From assembly GCA_016712345.1 (NCBI GenBank), contig JADJRH010000002.1:434001-498000 (forward strand): DNA of 64,000 nucleotides. The letters run 5' to 3'. Positions within the stretch are counted from its first letter, which is position 1. Every line of letters begins with the position of its first letter. The notes below the pieces were generated by a model that saw only the letters and a program-made list of their open reading frames with translations, did not search any database and was not told the origin of the DNA. The position numbers were made by a program, and so were the translations under genes. Of the stretch, positions 52,006 through 61,349 are shown piece after piece. The DNA is from Polyangiaceae bacterium (GTDB lineage: Bacteria > Myxococcota_A > Polyangia > Polyangiales > Polyangiaceae).

Positions 52006-54066
52006 TTATTTGGCTTCAACGTCACGCATCACAACGTTGCCGGCGATGTCGAATGCGCGCACCGCAAGGATGTGGGAGCCGGCAGGGACCAGCGCTGCGA
52101 TGTTGGAATCGAACGTTTCGGCGGCTTCGTCGAAAACACCGTCGCTCGGCGCGAGTGGTCGCCATTCGTCTGAACCGGCGATGGACACTTCAATTCGGGC
52201 GACGGGGCCGATGCCGTCGACGATTTCACCCTTGAGTTGGCGGCCTGTGATTGAGAGCGCTTTGAACACGGGCGCCGTTGTGTCCACAACGACGGTGGCC
52301 GACTCAAGCGTGTGTGAGGTCACTTTGTCAGGCGGGTTGGCAAGTTCGTCGGTGGCTTCAACCTTGATGCGATACGTGCCTTCGGGCAGCGCGCTCACGT
52401 CCCAGTCGTAGTCGGCGCGCGTCAGCTTTTCAGCGGGTTTGAGAAGGCTGCGCCATGTGGACTGACCGTCCACTCGGTAATAGAGCCGGTAGCGCAGCTC
52501 ATCTTGATCGGGGTTGTCTGTGCGCCACGAGATCTTGACGGAAGGCTGCGCTTTGAGCGTTTCTGAACCCGACTGCACAATGCCGGTTTTAATGGAGCCG
52601 CGCGGCTGATTTTTGGTCACGGCGTCAATGCTCGTGACGAGGGCGCGCGCGTTGTCGGTGACGAAGCTGAGCGCGATCTCACGAAGCGAGGCTTTGGCGT
52701 CTTTGCCGAACCGAACGCGCATTTGAACGTAACGGCCGGCGGGGCTTTGCACATCGCCCGGCGCGGTCAGCGCCTTGGACCAAGCGCTCCACGTATTGTC
52801 GGGAGTTTCGGTCGCGCCGGAGCGCGTTTCGAGTTCAACCTGGCCGTCGGAGCGCCAGGTGAGGCGGCCGAAGGTGGCGCGCAGACCGGCGTCGAGAACT
52901 TTGCTTGTCCACACCGCATCGGCGCCCGCGTCGCCTTTCACCTCGTGAAACACAACGGGGTCGGTGGTGGCGACGAACTTCTTTTTGCCGCTCATCACAA
53001 GCGCGCCCACTTGGCGCTCCTCGGTGTCGGCCACGAGGCGTGACAGGTGATTGTCGTCAACGGTGTACACACGACCTTCGGCGCCCGTGCCAACGTACGC
53101 CTGACCGTCGTCGCCGAGTGTCAGCGTGACGTAGTGCGTGTCCTTGTCTTCGAGCATTTTTTCGGCAACGCCGGTTTTGCCGAAGCGCGTGAGTTCTCCC
53201 TTGCCGGGCCTCCCGGGTTTGCTCCCCGTGGGGCCCGTGGCGTTGGTTCGATTGCGTTTCGGCGGGGAAAACGCCTCATTGTACTTGTTGGCAATGGCGT
53301 ACACAGAGCCGTCGGCGGCAACCGCGATGGCTTTTACGTCGTCGGCGTCAAAGTCGTGAACCACTGAGGCGCGGCCCGGCGCGGTGATTTTGTAGAGCAA
53401 CCCTTTGCCGTTGGAGCCTGCGTACACAGCACCGGACGAGTCGAGAGCAAGCGAGACAATGTGCGGCTCGTCGCTGTCAAAGTACACCTGCGCTTTGCCG
53501 CTCTGATCGATGCGGTACACCTTGCCTTCAGGGCCGGTGGCCGCGTAGAGCGCTTTGGCTTTTTCGTCGAATGCGAGCGCCCAAACGTCTTCGGTGTCGG
53601 GCAGGTCGGCAAACTTGGCAGCGTCTTTCCCGTCGCCTTTGCCGCCCGGCAACTTGAACATTTTGCCCTCGGGGAAGGTGCCGACAATCACGTCGCCGCC
53701 CCACGCAGTGACCATGGCGCTCGCCGCCATTTGTCCGGTGGTTGCCGCGAGCGACACCTGCCCGCCCGACACTTTGAAGATCTTGCCGTCGTTTCCGGTG
53801 CCGAGAAGCACCGAGCCATCGCTCAGCGTGACGCTGCTCCAAACACCTTGAGCATCTTTGAGCGGGGTGGCTCCAAGAGCGAGCCCGGCGCGCAGATTGC
53901 CGTTTGAATCAACGCTTGCTCCCGTGAAATCGCCGCCCTTGAAATCATCGAGCGAATCGATCTGGAAGGTGCGCGTTCCGACGGCGCTCGCGGGCGTGGC
54001 GAGCAGGGCCGAAGCGGCGAAGAGAGCAAGTGGGATCACTGGGCGAAAGACGTTTTTGGCGTTCAT
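52006..54066 (-). CDS. Exported beta-propeller protein with Ig-like C-terminus
   Basis: A 686-residue secreted protein. The Sec signal peptide ends near 28 (ALLATPASA). Residues of about 70-420 form NHL/PQQ-like propeller blades with repeated GxIYxxxxxG-like elements such as VYRIDQSGKAQVYF and SLALDSSGAVYAGSNG. The C-terminal 200 residues look like fibronectin/Ig-type beta sandwiches (YRLYYRVDGQSTWRSLL). No catalytic residues recognised; a binding role is likely. It lies 73 bases after the S55 peptidase gene on the same strand. The 3' end is duplicated downstream. Confidence 0.78.
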   Translation of the reverse strand: MNAKNVFRPVIPLALFAASALLATPASAVGTRTFQIDSLDDFKGGDFTGASVDSNGNLRAGLALGATPLKDAQGVWSSVTLSDGSVLLGTGNDGKIFKVSGGQVSLAATTGQMAASAMVTAWGGDVIVGTFPEGKMFKLPGGKGDGKDAAKFADLPDTEDVWALAFDEKAKALYAATGPEGKVYRIDQSGKAQVYFDSDEPHIVSLALDSSGAVYAGSNGKGLLYKITAPGRASVVHDFDADDVKAIAVAADGSVYAIANKYNEAFSPPKRNRTNATGPTGSKPGRPGKGELTRFGKTGVAEKMLEDKDTHYVTLTLGDDGQAYVGTGAEGRVYTVDDNHLSRLVADTEERQVGALVMSGKKKFVATTDPVVFHEVKGDAGADAVWTSKVLDAGLRATFGRLTWRSDGQVELETRSGATETPDNTWSAWSKALTAPGDVQSPAGRYVQMRVRFGKDAKASLREIALSFVTDNARALVTSIDAVTKNQPRGSIKTGIVQSGSETLKAQPSVKISWRTDNPDQDELRYRLYYRVDGQSTWRSLLKPAEKLTRADYDWDVSALPEGTYRIKVEATDELANPPDKVTSHTLESATVVVDTTAPVFKALSITGRQLKGEIVDGIGPVARIEVSIAGSDEWRPLAPSDGVFDEAAETFDSNIAALVPAGSHILAVRAFDIAGNVVMRDVEAK

Positions 54067-54139
54067 GCGGACTCAATCGTTTTTTTTGGAGAGATCTTGA
54101 GCGTGCAAAACCAAAAGGGAGGCGTTTACACGTAGAAAA

Positions 54140-56086
54140 TCACTTGAGTTTGGGGCGAATTTTTACGCGGACGAAGTCGCGTCCGACAATGAACCCTTTG
54201 TTCGGGATCACGTGGTGCGTGGCGGACGCGAAGATCTCCGGGCCGTCGGAAGCGCTTTGTGTACGCAACGTGTCGACCGCGCCGGCGGGCAGCCGCGATG
54301 CGAGTTTTCCGCCGAAGGTGGCGCCCGATTCGCGCAGGCGGATCACGCATACGATGCTCTCGCCGTCGTACGTTTGATTGGGCAACACCGCCACGAGCTG
54401 AGCCACGCTGTTGGGAGAGGGCTGCGGTTTTTCAACTTCGTAGCCGGGCGAAATATCCACATCGACGTCGCGCCCGTCGAGTTCAGCCGGGATCGGGATG
54501 CTGATCACTTTCGTGTACGGCTTGCCTTGGTGCGGGTGAAGGGTCAGTTCAACCCGCGCCGACTCACCGGCATCGATCTCGGCGTCCAACAGCTTCACGC
54601 TTTTGAGGAGCGACACTTCGCGCTCGAACTTGACGCTCATTGTGCTTTCGATCCCGTCGATTTTCACTTCTTCCCAAGGGTTATTGAGAAGTGAACCGAG
54701 CGCGCGCACGAGCCGTCCGCGAATAAAATCTCCCATTTCAGGAGGGCCGCCGTCGCCGGCACCAAAATCTTCAAACGTGATCGTTCCGTACTTGGCGGTT
54801 TTGAGCTTGCTCGTCGCGCGCCACGTCATGTCGCGTCGCTCGCTCGTTGTGGTTTCAACCGCGTTGCTGAAGGCCATTGCCACGAACATGGGCGACATGA
54901 ACTTGTCGTGCGTCACGTCCATGTTCCATGTTGTTTTGGGCGCGCCGTCGACGCCTTCAATCTTGAAGGTCATGGGGATGGAGGGCGCCGACGCCGTTGA
55001 GTCCACAACGATCGCGGCTTGCCTGTCGTTCACAAGCGCGCCCATCGGTCGCACGGCTTCACCGATTTTGAAGCTCCGTTGAAAGCTCGCGAGGATCCAA
55101 TGCACCTTGGCGATGGCGGTGGGAAACGACTCAATCCCGCCGTTTAACATGGGGTGGCCAAACGCCAGCAGCTTGTCACCCGACACGCGCGTGACGGTGC
55201 CGAGGCCCATGGCCGACATGTCGCCGCGAATGAGCTGCACGCCGATCGCACCGCCGTCGACATATTTGGTGGGCGCGTCGGCCGCGGGTTTGGAACCGCC
55301 GCCGCCGCCGGCCTGCACCGGATCGAGCCCCATGGGTTGCAGGAGGTTGTTGGCGATGGACAGCGCCGTGTTTGAAACGCCGCCGAGCAAAATCGGAGTG
55401 GATGCGCGTGAGAGCCCAACTCCCTGCGGCGGCGCGAGCGCGGCGGAGCTTTTCACCGCGAGTTGTTTGGCGTGTTCGGCCAGGTCATACCCTTCACTCG
55501 CGCCTGAATACGAGCGCACGCTCTTGATCGCAGGTGTACTCATGCCCTCGGCGCCGCCGCCCTCGTCAGACTTGGGTTTGGCAGCACTCCCAATTGGAAG
55601 GGGCCCCGCGCCGCCCGGAAGAATGGATTTGGGAATGGGGCGCGCGAGTTCGTCGAGCATGTTCTTGATCGGCGTGACCCCGGCCACAGGCTCCACGCCG
55701 GCGATCCATCCGTATGCGTACGCACCGATCATTTTCCCATTCAGGTAGATCGGGCTGCCGCTCATTCCGGCGACAACGCGCGCCGCGTCGAGCCTTGGAT
55801 GGTTGGGCGTTTTGATCAAGATCAGGTCTTGGTTGGGCCTGAAATTCGTGAGGACGCTGAGTACTTCGACGTCGAATTTTTCGGGCGTTGTGCCTGAAAA
55901 CACCGTGAGCCCGTAGCCCTTCATGCCGGGCTTCACTTCTGAAAGCGGCAGGACATCCGACGGGTCAGACGCGGCGGTTGCAACGCCGACACCGAGCGCG
56001 GTGCTCAAAAGCGTGCCGGTGGCCAGCGCCGCGCCGATGGTGTGATTTGAAATGAATGAACGGACCGAACGAAGGGGCCTGCGCAC
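54140..56086 (-). CDS. SpoIVB-type S55 serine peptidase
   Basis: A 648-residue exported protein. A signal segment (residues about 17-40) is followed by the S55 pattern PLSEVKPGMKGYGLTVFSG, FRPNQDLILIKT, and the nucleophile motif VAGMSGSPIYLNG. Unlike B. subtilis SpoIVB it lacks an obvious PDZ domain between and is longer, ending with beta-rich modules. SpoIVB cleaves a membrane protein complex to trigger a sigma factor protease; the target here is unknown. It probably heads an operon with the beta-propeller gene. Confidence 0.85.
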   Translation of the reverse strand: MRRPLRSVRSFISNHTIGAALATGTLLSTALGVGVATAASDPSDVLPLSEVKPGMKGYGLTVFSGTTPEKFDVEVLSVLTNFRPNQDLILIKTPNHPRLDAARVVAGMSGSPIYLNGKMIGAYAYGWIAGVEPVAGVTPIKNMLDELARPIPKSILPGGAGPLPIGSAAKPKSDEGGGAEGMSTPAIKSVRSYSGASEGYDLAEHAKQLAVKSSAALAPPQGVGLSRASTPILLGGVSNTALSIANNLLQPMGLDPVQAGGGGGSKPAADAPTKYVDGGAIGVQLIRGDMSAMGLGTVTRVSGDKLLAFGHPMLNGGIESFPTAIAKVHWILASFQRSFKIGEAVRPMGALVNDRQAAIVVDSTASAPSIPMTFKIEGVDGAPKTTWNMDVTHDKFMSPMFVAMAFSNAVETTTSERRDMTWRATSKLKTAKYGTITFEDFGAGDGGPPEMGDFIRGRLVRALGSLLNNPWEEVKIDGIESTMSVKFEREVSLLKSVKLLDAEIDAGESARVELTLHPHQGKPYTKVISIPIPAELDGRDVDVDISPGYEVEKPQPSPNSVAQLVAVLPNQTYDGESIVCVIRLRESGATFGGKLASRLPAGAVDTLRTQSASDGPEIFASATHHVIPNKGFIVGRDFVRVKIRPKLK

Positions 56087-56176
56087 CGAGCGCAGCTTAG
56101 CGGATTTGTATTTCAGCGCTACGGCGATGCCGTTCGTCCGTGGTGAAGAGACGTCACAGGCATCCAGGTGCTTCAG

Positions 56177-56206
56177 GTCTTGGCGTGACGTTTCAGCGGT
56201 CGCTCT
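56177..56206. repeat. 30-bp dispersed repeat, copy 2
   Basis: Matches 18274-18303 at 27 of 30 positions, same orientation. Lies between two genes (S55 peptidase start region and the Fur-family stop). Confidence 0.65.
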
Positions 56207-56230
56207 GGGGCGAGTGCCGCGGAAGCGGGT

Positions 56231-56857
56231 CTATGCGCTGGGGGGGCGGCGCAGCCCGCGCGCGGGGGTTTGGGGCGTAGGACCGCGCAGCGGCTCCGAA
56301 GCCCCACCTGCGGAACCAAAGGGCGCGTGCGCCCGTGACCCTGGAATGGCGCCCGCTCGGCAATTGGCGCAGGTGCCGTACATCTCGTGTTTGTGCGAGT
56401 GCACTTCAAAGCCGTAGCGCGCGGCGATTTCGTCTTGAATCGCTTCGATCCGAGGCTCTTCAAACTCAATGATCGTGCGGCACGACGTGCAAATCAGATG
56501 GTCGTGGTGCGTGCTCGCTTCGTCGGCCAGTTCATACCGGCTTGGTCCGTCGCCGAAGTGGCGCTCCGATGCAACGCCGCACTCAGCGAGAAGTTTGAGC
56601 GTTCGGTACACCGTTGCGTACCCAATGCTCGGCTCGCGCGATCGAACCTCGGCAAGGAGGTCTTCGATCGTCATGTGCGACGACCCTTCAAAAAAGGCGT
56701 CGATGATGAGCCGCCTCTGCGCCGTGGAGCGCAGGCCCTTTTTCTCCATGTACACATTCAAGCGCTCGCGGAGCCGATCAATCCCCTGTTTATCGGCGGC
56801 GTGCGATTCGCCTTCGACTTCGGCGTGCAAAACGGTCGGAGGAGCGGCTCCGGGCAT
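56231..56857 (-). CDS. Fur-family metal-dependent repressor
   Basis: A 208-residue regulator. The winged helix is at about 25-100 (STAQRRLIIDAFFEG, IGYATVYRTLKLLAECGV). The dimerisation domain follows with HHDHLICTSC and the second Cys pair in YGTCANC, the structural zinc site. The HxHxHE metal-binding stretch is EVHSHKHEMYG. Whether it is Fur, Zur or PerR is not clear from motifs. ATG 56857 fits the family start. About 35 residues at the C-terminus, after CANC, are not family sequence but a translation of the 42-bp repeat and its flanks. It lies 31 bases after argH on the same strand. Confidence 0.88.
   Translation of the reverse strand: MPGAAPPTVLHAEVEGESHAADKQGIDRLRERLNVYMEKKGLRSTAQRRLIIDAFFEGSSHMTIEDLLAEVRSREPSIGYATVYRTLKLLAECGVASERHFGDGPSRYELADEASTHHDHLICTSCRTIIEFEEPRIEAIQDEIAARYGFEVHSHKHEMYGTCANCRAGAIPGSRAHAPFGSAGGASEPLRGPTPQTPARGLRRPPSA
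56265..56306. repeat. 42-bp dispersed repeat, copy 2
   Basis: Matches 51919-51960 at 38 of 42 positions. It lies inside the Fur-family reading frame near its 3' end and is responsible for an abnormal C-terminal tail. Confidence 0.85.
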
Positions 56858-56888
56858 GCGCCTACGATCCCCCTCGCCGCCCCCTGCG

Positions 56889-58196
56889 TCAAGCGACAGC
56901 GAAGCTCTTTTCAAGCTCCGAGATGCGTCGCGCAAGTTCGTCCAAGCCCAAGTTGCCGGGCGAACCGAACGAAGTGCGCGCATCGATGCTTGCCAACGGA
57001 TCACCTTGCGCCAAGCCCGAGATTTCGGCCGCCACTTTTTTATACGCTTCACGAAACGGTACGCCGGCAACGGCCAGGTCAACCGCTTTGTCGGTGGCAA
57101 AACACTCCGGTGTCACCGCCGCCGCCAAGCGCGCGCGGTCCAGCGTCATGCCCTTGAGTACACGTGGCACGAGTGAAACCGTGGCGATCGTTTCGTCCAA
57201 TCCGCGCATGGTCGGCCCTTTTGTGAGCTGCAAATCGCGGTGATACCCCGATGGAAGCGCCACGATCGTTTGCACTTCGTTGAGAGCGCCCACAACCACC
57301 GAACACGCGGCGCGCATCAGCTCGATCACGTCGGGGTTGCGCTTTTGCGGCATGATCGACGAGCCCGTGGTGAGCGCGTCGTCGAGTTTCACAAAGCCCA
57401 TTTCGCTCATCGTGAAAAGGCTGATGTCCCAGGCAAATCGGCGCACCACGGCCATTGCGTGAAAACACGCCGACAAGACCATCGCCTCCACAATGCCGCG
57501 CGACGACTGCGATGCGAGCGGGTTTACCGCCACACGAGCAAACCCGAGGTCTTTCGATACTCCGTCGCGGTCGAGCGGCAGATTGACCCCGAAGCCAGCG
57601 GCTCCACCCAGCGGCGATTGGTCCACGAGGCTGCGCGCCGCGGCTAAAGAAAAAAGACTTCCCTCAAGACCCTCGGCAATCGCAGCGGCCCAATAGCCCA
57701 CAGTGGAAGGCACAGCGCGCTGAAGGTGTGTGTACCCAGGCATGGCCGTTCGAGCTTCACGCTCCGCGAGATCAAGAAGGGCGCGCGCCCCGACGATCGC
57801 GTGGGTAGCAATTTCGTCGATCGCGTCGCGCTCGTAGAGCCGCATCGCCACGAGCACTTGATCGTTTCGACTTCGGCCCGTGTGTACCTTTTTGCCAACG
57901 TCGCCCAGCCGATCCTGGAGCCGCATTTCAATCGCTGTGTGGCCGTCTTCGTCGCGCTCGGTCAGCAAAAAGCGCCCCTCGGCGTTTTCAACCGCCAAGT
58001 CGCCCAGCGCCGCTGTCAGCTTTTGAACCTCGTCGGCGTTGAGTACACCAATGCGCCCGAGCCCCCGAACGTGCGCCGCCGTGGCCTTCAGATCGTACGC
58101 AAGAAGCCTTTGATCCAGCCGAAAGTCGTCACGCGCCGTGTAGCGCATCATCAAGGCGTCGGAGACGCCGCCTTTGTCCCAAAGTGTACTCGCCAC
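56889..58196 (-). CDS. argH: Argininosuccinate lyase
   Basis: Splits argininosuccinate to arginine and fumarate, the last step of arginine synthesis. The 435-residue length fits. The fumarase/ASL signature GSSIMPQKRNPD is at about residue 276, preceded by THLQRAVP, and by TAIEMRLQDRLGDVGKKVHTGRSRND near the N-terminus. It is the first gene of a two-gene unit with the Fur-family repressor, an unusual partner. No other arginine gene is in the window. Confidence 0.97.
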   Translation of the reverse strand: MASTLWDKGGVSDALMMRYTARDDFRLDQRLLAYDLKATAAHVRGLGRIGVLNADEVQKLTAALGDLAVENAEGRFLLTERDEDGHTAIEMRLQDRLGDVGKKVHTGRSRNDQVLVAMRLYERDAIDEIATHAIVGARALLDLAEREARTAMPGYTHLQRAVPSTVGYWAAAIAEGLEGSLFSLAAARSLVDQSPLGGAAGFGVNLPLDRDGVSKDLGFARVAVNPLASQSSRGIVEAMVLSACFHAMAVVRRFAWDISLFTMSEMGFVKLDDALTTGSSIMPQKRNPDVIELMRAACSVVVGALNEVQTIVALPSGYHRDLQLTKGPTMRGLDETIATVSLVPRVLKGMTLDRARLAAAVTPECFATDKAVDLAVAGVPFREAYKKVAAEISGLAQGDPLASIDARTSFGSPGNLGLDELARRISELEKSFAVA

Positions 58197-58227
58197 GCCG
58201 CCCGTTTAACACGGCGCGACGCGGAAG

Positions 58228-59196
58228 TTAGCTCTCGGCGTTTTCTTCCATAAACGCCCGAATTTCAGCGAGGCGTGCAGCCTTTTTCGGATCGACTTCT
58301 TTTTTGGCGCTCGGCGTGGCTACCCATTTTTCAAGCTGCGCCAATTCTTCTTCAGGCGTACTGCGCTTCTTCGTTCCAATTCCGAGCGCACGCGACAGCC
58401 AGCTCCGCGCCTCCGAGAGGTGGTAGCGCTCTTCTTCGATCGCGATCGGATCCGAACGGAGCATTTTCACCACTTTGCGGTTGGAAGCCGCCCACACGCT
58501 CGATTCGTCAAAGTGCTCGCGCGGCGTTGTTTCAAGGTGTTTTTCAGCGAGCCGCGCCGGCACCTGATGCAACTCACAGAAGATCGCGAGCGCCAGCGCA
58601 AGCTCATCCACGCCCATCTTGGTTGCCGAGTGTACACTCACTCCACCGCAGCCTTTTTGGTAGATGTGCGAGCCGTTGCAAACCAGCACACCAAAGCCGA
58701 GGAGCACGGCTGTCAGATCCACCGTTGCTTCTGCGTCGCGCGGCAACACCGTTTCCATGGCGCCCGACTCTTCTAAAAAGATCAGCGACACGGCGCGCGT
58801 GAGAGCTGTTGTGAGCGCCACCGAATGTTTCACTTCACCCGCGCCCACAGTGATGGCGTACGACCCGTCTTCCCGCTTCATCACGCGGTCGAGCTTGGTA
58901 TCAAACGCGCCGCCGCCACCGCATGCGCCGCTTGAACAACTCGCTTTTTGAACCGTCCCGTCGGGCGCCGCGACAATCACCTCGGCGCTCACGTCGGCAA
59001 GCCCCGCATGCTTTAAAATGCGGCTCGCGAGCGCGGCCACCGCCTTAGGCGACGCGTCAAACGCATCGGGAAAAAATTCTCCCGTGGGTAACACCAGCCC
59101 GCGCACAGGTTCGGCCCCGTCGGACAAAAGACGCGCCGTGTTTTGAAGGATCCAGCGAATCTGCGTTTCACTCGGCAGGTCCATAAGCGCGAGCAT
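58228..59196 (-). CDS. Conserved protein of unknown function
   Basis: A 322-residue protein, starting at MLALMDL (ATG 59196). The first part has a helix-rich domain, and residues near 85-105 contain two Cys pairs (ASCSSGACGGGG), a possible metal site. The middle has AVLLGFGVLVCNGSHIYQKGCGGVS and an ALAIFCELH motif; the end is Lys/Glu-rich. No family recognised. It has no signal peptide. It lies between argH and the divergent fni gene with 77 bases to the latter. Confidence 0.7.
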   Translation of the reverse strand: MLALMDLPSETQIRWILQNTARLLSDGAEPVRGLVLPTGEFFPDAFDASPKAVAALASRILKHAGLADVSAEVIVAAPDGTVQKASCSSGACGGGGAFDTKLDRVMKREDGSYAITVGAGEVKHSVALTTALTRAVSLIFLEESGAMETVLPRDAEATVDLTAVLLGFGVLVCNGSHIYQKGCGGVSVHSATKMGVDELALALAIFCELHQVPARLAEKHLETTPREHFDESSVWAASNRKVVKMLRSDPIAIEEERYHLSEARSWLSRALGIGTKKRSTPEEELAQLEKWVATPSAKKEVDPKKAARLAEIRAFMEENAES

Positions 59197-59273
59197 AGCA
59201 CCAGCCGATTCCTGCCAAGACGTACTCGGCTCGTGATCGCCTTTGCGCGCGATCCACGCTATGACCGGCCCGC

Positions 59274-60365
59274 ATGCCCGACGATCCCTCGCCCATCGCT
59301 CAGCGCAAAGCGGATCACATCCAGCTGTGCGCCACAGGTGATGTCGGCTTTCACCAAAAAACAACGCTGTTTGAAGACGTCGACTTCATCCACAACGCGC
59401 TCCCCGAGCTGTCTGTCGATTCCATCGACACCTCCGTCGTTTTGCTCGACAAGCGCCTCCGCGCGCCGATCCTCATTGCCGCAATGACCGGCGGCACCGA
59501 CCGCGCGCGCGAAATCAACCTCGGCTTGGCTGAAATTGCAGAAGAACGCGGCTACGGCTTCGGCCTCGGCAGCCAGCGCCCCATGCTCCTCGCCGAAGAA
59601 AAAACATCCACGTTCGCCGTGCGTGAAGTGGCGCCCACAACGCTTGTTCTTGGCAATATCGGAGCCGTTCAAGCGCGATCGCTCCCCACAGACGCCATCG
59701 CGGAGCTTTCGGCCCGCGTTGGCGCGGACGCCATGTGTGTACACCTCAATCCCGCCATGGAAGTAATTCAGCCCGGCGGTGACCGTGACTTTGAAGGTGT
59801 ACTCGCCACGCTTGAACGCCTCACCGCCGAGTTGCCGTGGCCCATTGTGGCCAAAGAAACAGGATGTGGAATCGGCCCCGCCGCCGCTTTGCGCCTCTCC
59901 AACGCAGGTGTACGCCACGTCGATGTTTCGGGCGCAGGCGGAACATCGTGGGTTGCCGTTGAAACTGCCCGCACTGAAGCCGACAGTCGCTCCCTTGGTG
60001 AAGCATTTCGCGAGTGGGGTGTACCCACCGCCGCCTCCGTTGCAATCGCCCGCCGCATGCGACCGCGGTTTAAAACGATCATCGCCACCGGCGGGGTCAG
60101 CACCGGCCTTCACGTCGCCAAAGCCATTGCCCTCGGTGCCCACGCCGCCGGCATCGCCCGACCCGTTCTTCAAGCGTTTGTCGCCGGTGGCAAGCCGGCC
60201 GCCGTGCGTTTGCTCGCCCAGGTCGAGGCTGAGCTTCGAACGGCCATGTTGCTCACCGGTTCACGCGATATTGCCGCGCTCCGAAAAGCGCCGCACCTCA
60301 CCCTCGGTCGTTTGCGCCGCTACATCCAACTCACCAAAAGCTTCGACCGCGATCGGCGCCGATGA
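59274..60365 (+). CDS. fni: Isopentenyl-diphosphate delta-isomerase type 2
   Basis: Interconverts isopentenyl and dimethylallyl diphosphates with FMN and NADPH, feeding isoprenoid synthesis. The length (363) and motifs fit IDI-2: AQRKADHIQL at the N-terminus, AAMTGGTDRAREIN, GFGLGSQRPML, HLNPAMEVIQPGGDRDF and VAKETGCGI, then the phosphate-binding TGGVSTGLHVAKAIALGA. No mevalonate or methylerythritol pathway gene is adjacent. It reads away from the unknown gene. The interval 60366-60497 to the next gene shows no feature. Confidence 0.95.
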   Translation: MPDDPSPIAQRKADHIQLCATGDVGFHQKTTLFEDVDFIHNALPELSVDSIDTSVVLLDKRLRAPILIAAMTGGTDRAREINLGLAEIAEERGYGFGLGSQRPMLLAEEKTSTFAVREVAPTTLVLGNIGAVQARSLPTDAIAELSARVGADAMCVHLNPAMEVIQPGGDRDFEGVLATLERLTAELPWPIVAKETGCGIGPAAALRLSNAGVRHVDVSGAGGTSWVAVETARTEADSRSLGEAFREWGVPTAASVAIARRMRPRFKTIIATGGVSTGLHVAKAIALGAHAAGIARPVLQAFVAGGKPAAVRLLAQVEAELRTAMLLTGSRDIAALRKAPHLTLGRLRRYIQLTKSFDRDRRR

Positions 60366-60497
60366 CGGGTGGCTTCCGTAGGACAATAAGAGCGTGTTAG
60401 CCTCCGGGGGCGCGTGCGCGTTCAGCGCCGAGCAACAGTGCAGAGTTGAAACCAACCCCCTTTGGCCGCCGGGCACAAAACAACAGCAATAGCAACC

Positions 60498-61346
60498 ATG
60501 GCAGATCAAGGCGGGCAAGAGCCCATCGACGTGCCTGTCGATGACCTGAAGCGAGAGAGGGACGCGTTCATCCAGCAGTTCTTCCGCAAGGGCGCGCAGC
60601 TCACGGAAGAGCTGCTCAAGGAGAACGAACGGCTGCGCGACAAAGTCGCCGACCTTGAAGCTGAAAACAGCAAACTCGCCGCGCACCTCGCTTCCGACAC
60701 GGCCATTCGCGATCTGCTCCGCAAGATCGATCAGCTCGAACAAGAAAAGCAGGATCTTCTAAAGCGTCACGCGCGCGTTCAGGCCGATACATCGCGCATC
60801 GACGTCGACTACCGCGAGATCGAGTCGGAGTTGGCAAACCTTGCCAACCTCTACGTTGCCGCAACGCAACTTCACTCTGCGCGCACCGTCCGCACGTGCA
60901 TTCGCAACCTCAAAGAGCTGCTCGCCCAGTTTTGCGGCGCGGCCGAGTTTGCTGTGTACTTTGTGTCCGACGACAAAACAGAACTTTTGGCAATTGCGAG
61001 CGAAGGTGTACACCCAGACCAAGTCGCCCGCGTGCCGCTTACCGACGGACCGCTCGCCGAGGTGTTTCGATCCGGCCGGCTTCAACTCGGTTCATCCCCC
61101 GATACATCCAAAGGAACGCTTCAAGATCCCGCAGCCATCGTCCCGATGCAGCTCGACGGTCGGACCGTTGGCATCATCGCAATTTTCGGCACGCTGCCCC
61201 AGAAGACGGAACTTATCAACGTGGACTACGAGCTATTCAAGCTGCTCGGTGCGCAGGCCGCCCCTGCGCTGGTAAATGCTCGCCTCTTTGCCGACGCCGG
61301 GCGCAAAGTGCCCAGTGTTCAGGCTTTTGTTGCGGCGGAGGATTGA
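60498..61346 (+). CDS. Coiled-coil GAF domain protein
   Basis: A 282-residue cytosolic protein. Residues 15-110 form a long coiled coil (EELLKENERLRDKVADLEAENSKLA). A GAF-type domain follows (about 130-270), with AVYFVSDDKTELLAIASEGV and a hydrophobic core. No kinase or output domain is attached. The receiver gene follows after three bases, so they should act as a pair in signalling. The ATG at 60498 is preferred over an upstream GTG/ATG set because the coil starts soon after it. Confidence 0.8.
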   Translation: MADQGGQEPIDVPVDDLKRERDAFIQQFFRKGAQLTEELLKENERLRDKVADLEAENSKLAAHLASDTAIRDLLRKIDQLEQEKQDLLKRHARVQADTSRIDVDYREIESELANLANLYVAATQLHSARTVRTCIRNLKELLAQFCGAAEFAVYFVSDDKTELLAIASEGVHPDQVARVPLTDGPLAEVFRSGRLQLGSSPDTSKGTLQDPAAIVPMQLDGRTVGIIAIFGTLPQKTELINVDYELFKLLGAQAAPALVNARLFADAGRKVPSVQAFVAAED

Positions 61347-61349
61347 TCG

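Noticed and set aside
59259..60173. Long antisense open frame opposite fni
   Set aside because: Gly-rich shadow of a well-supported gene, with no start context.
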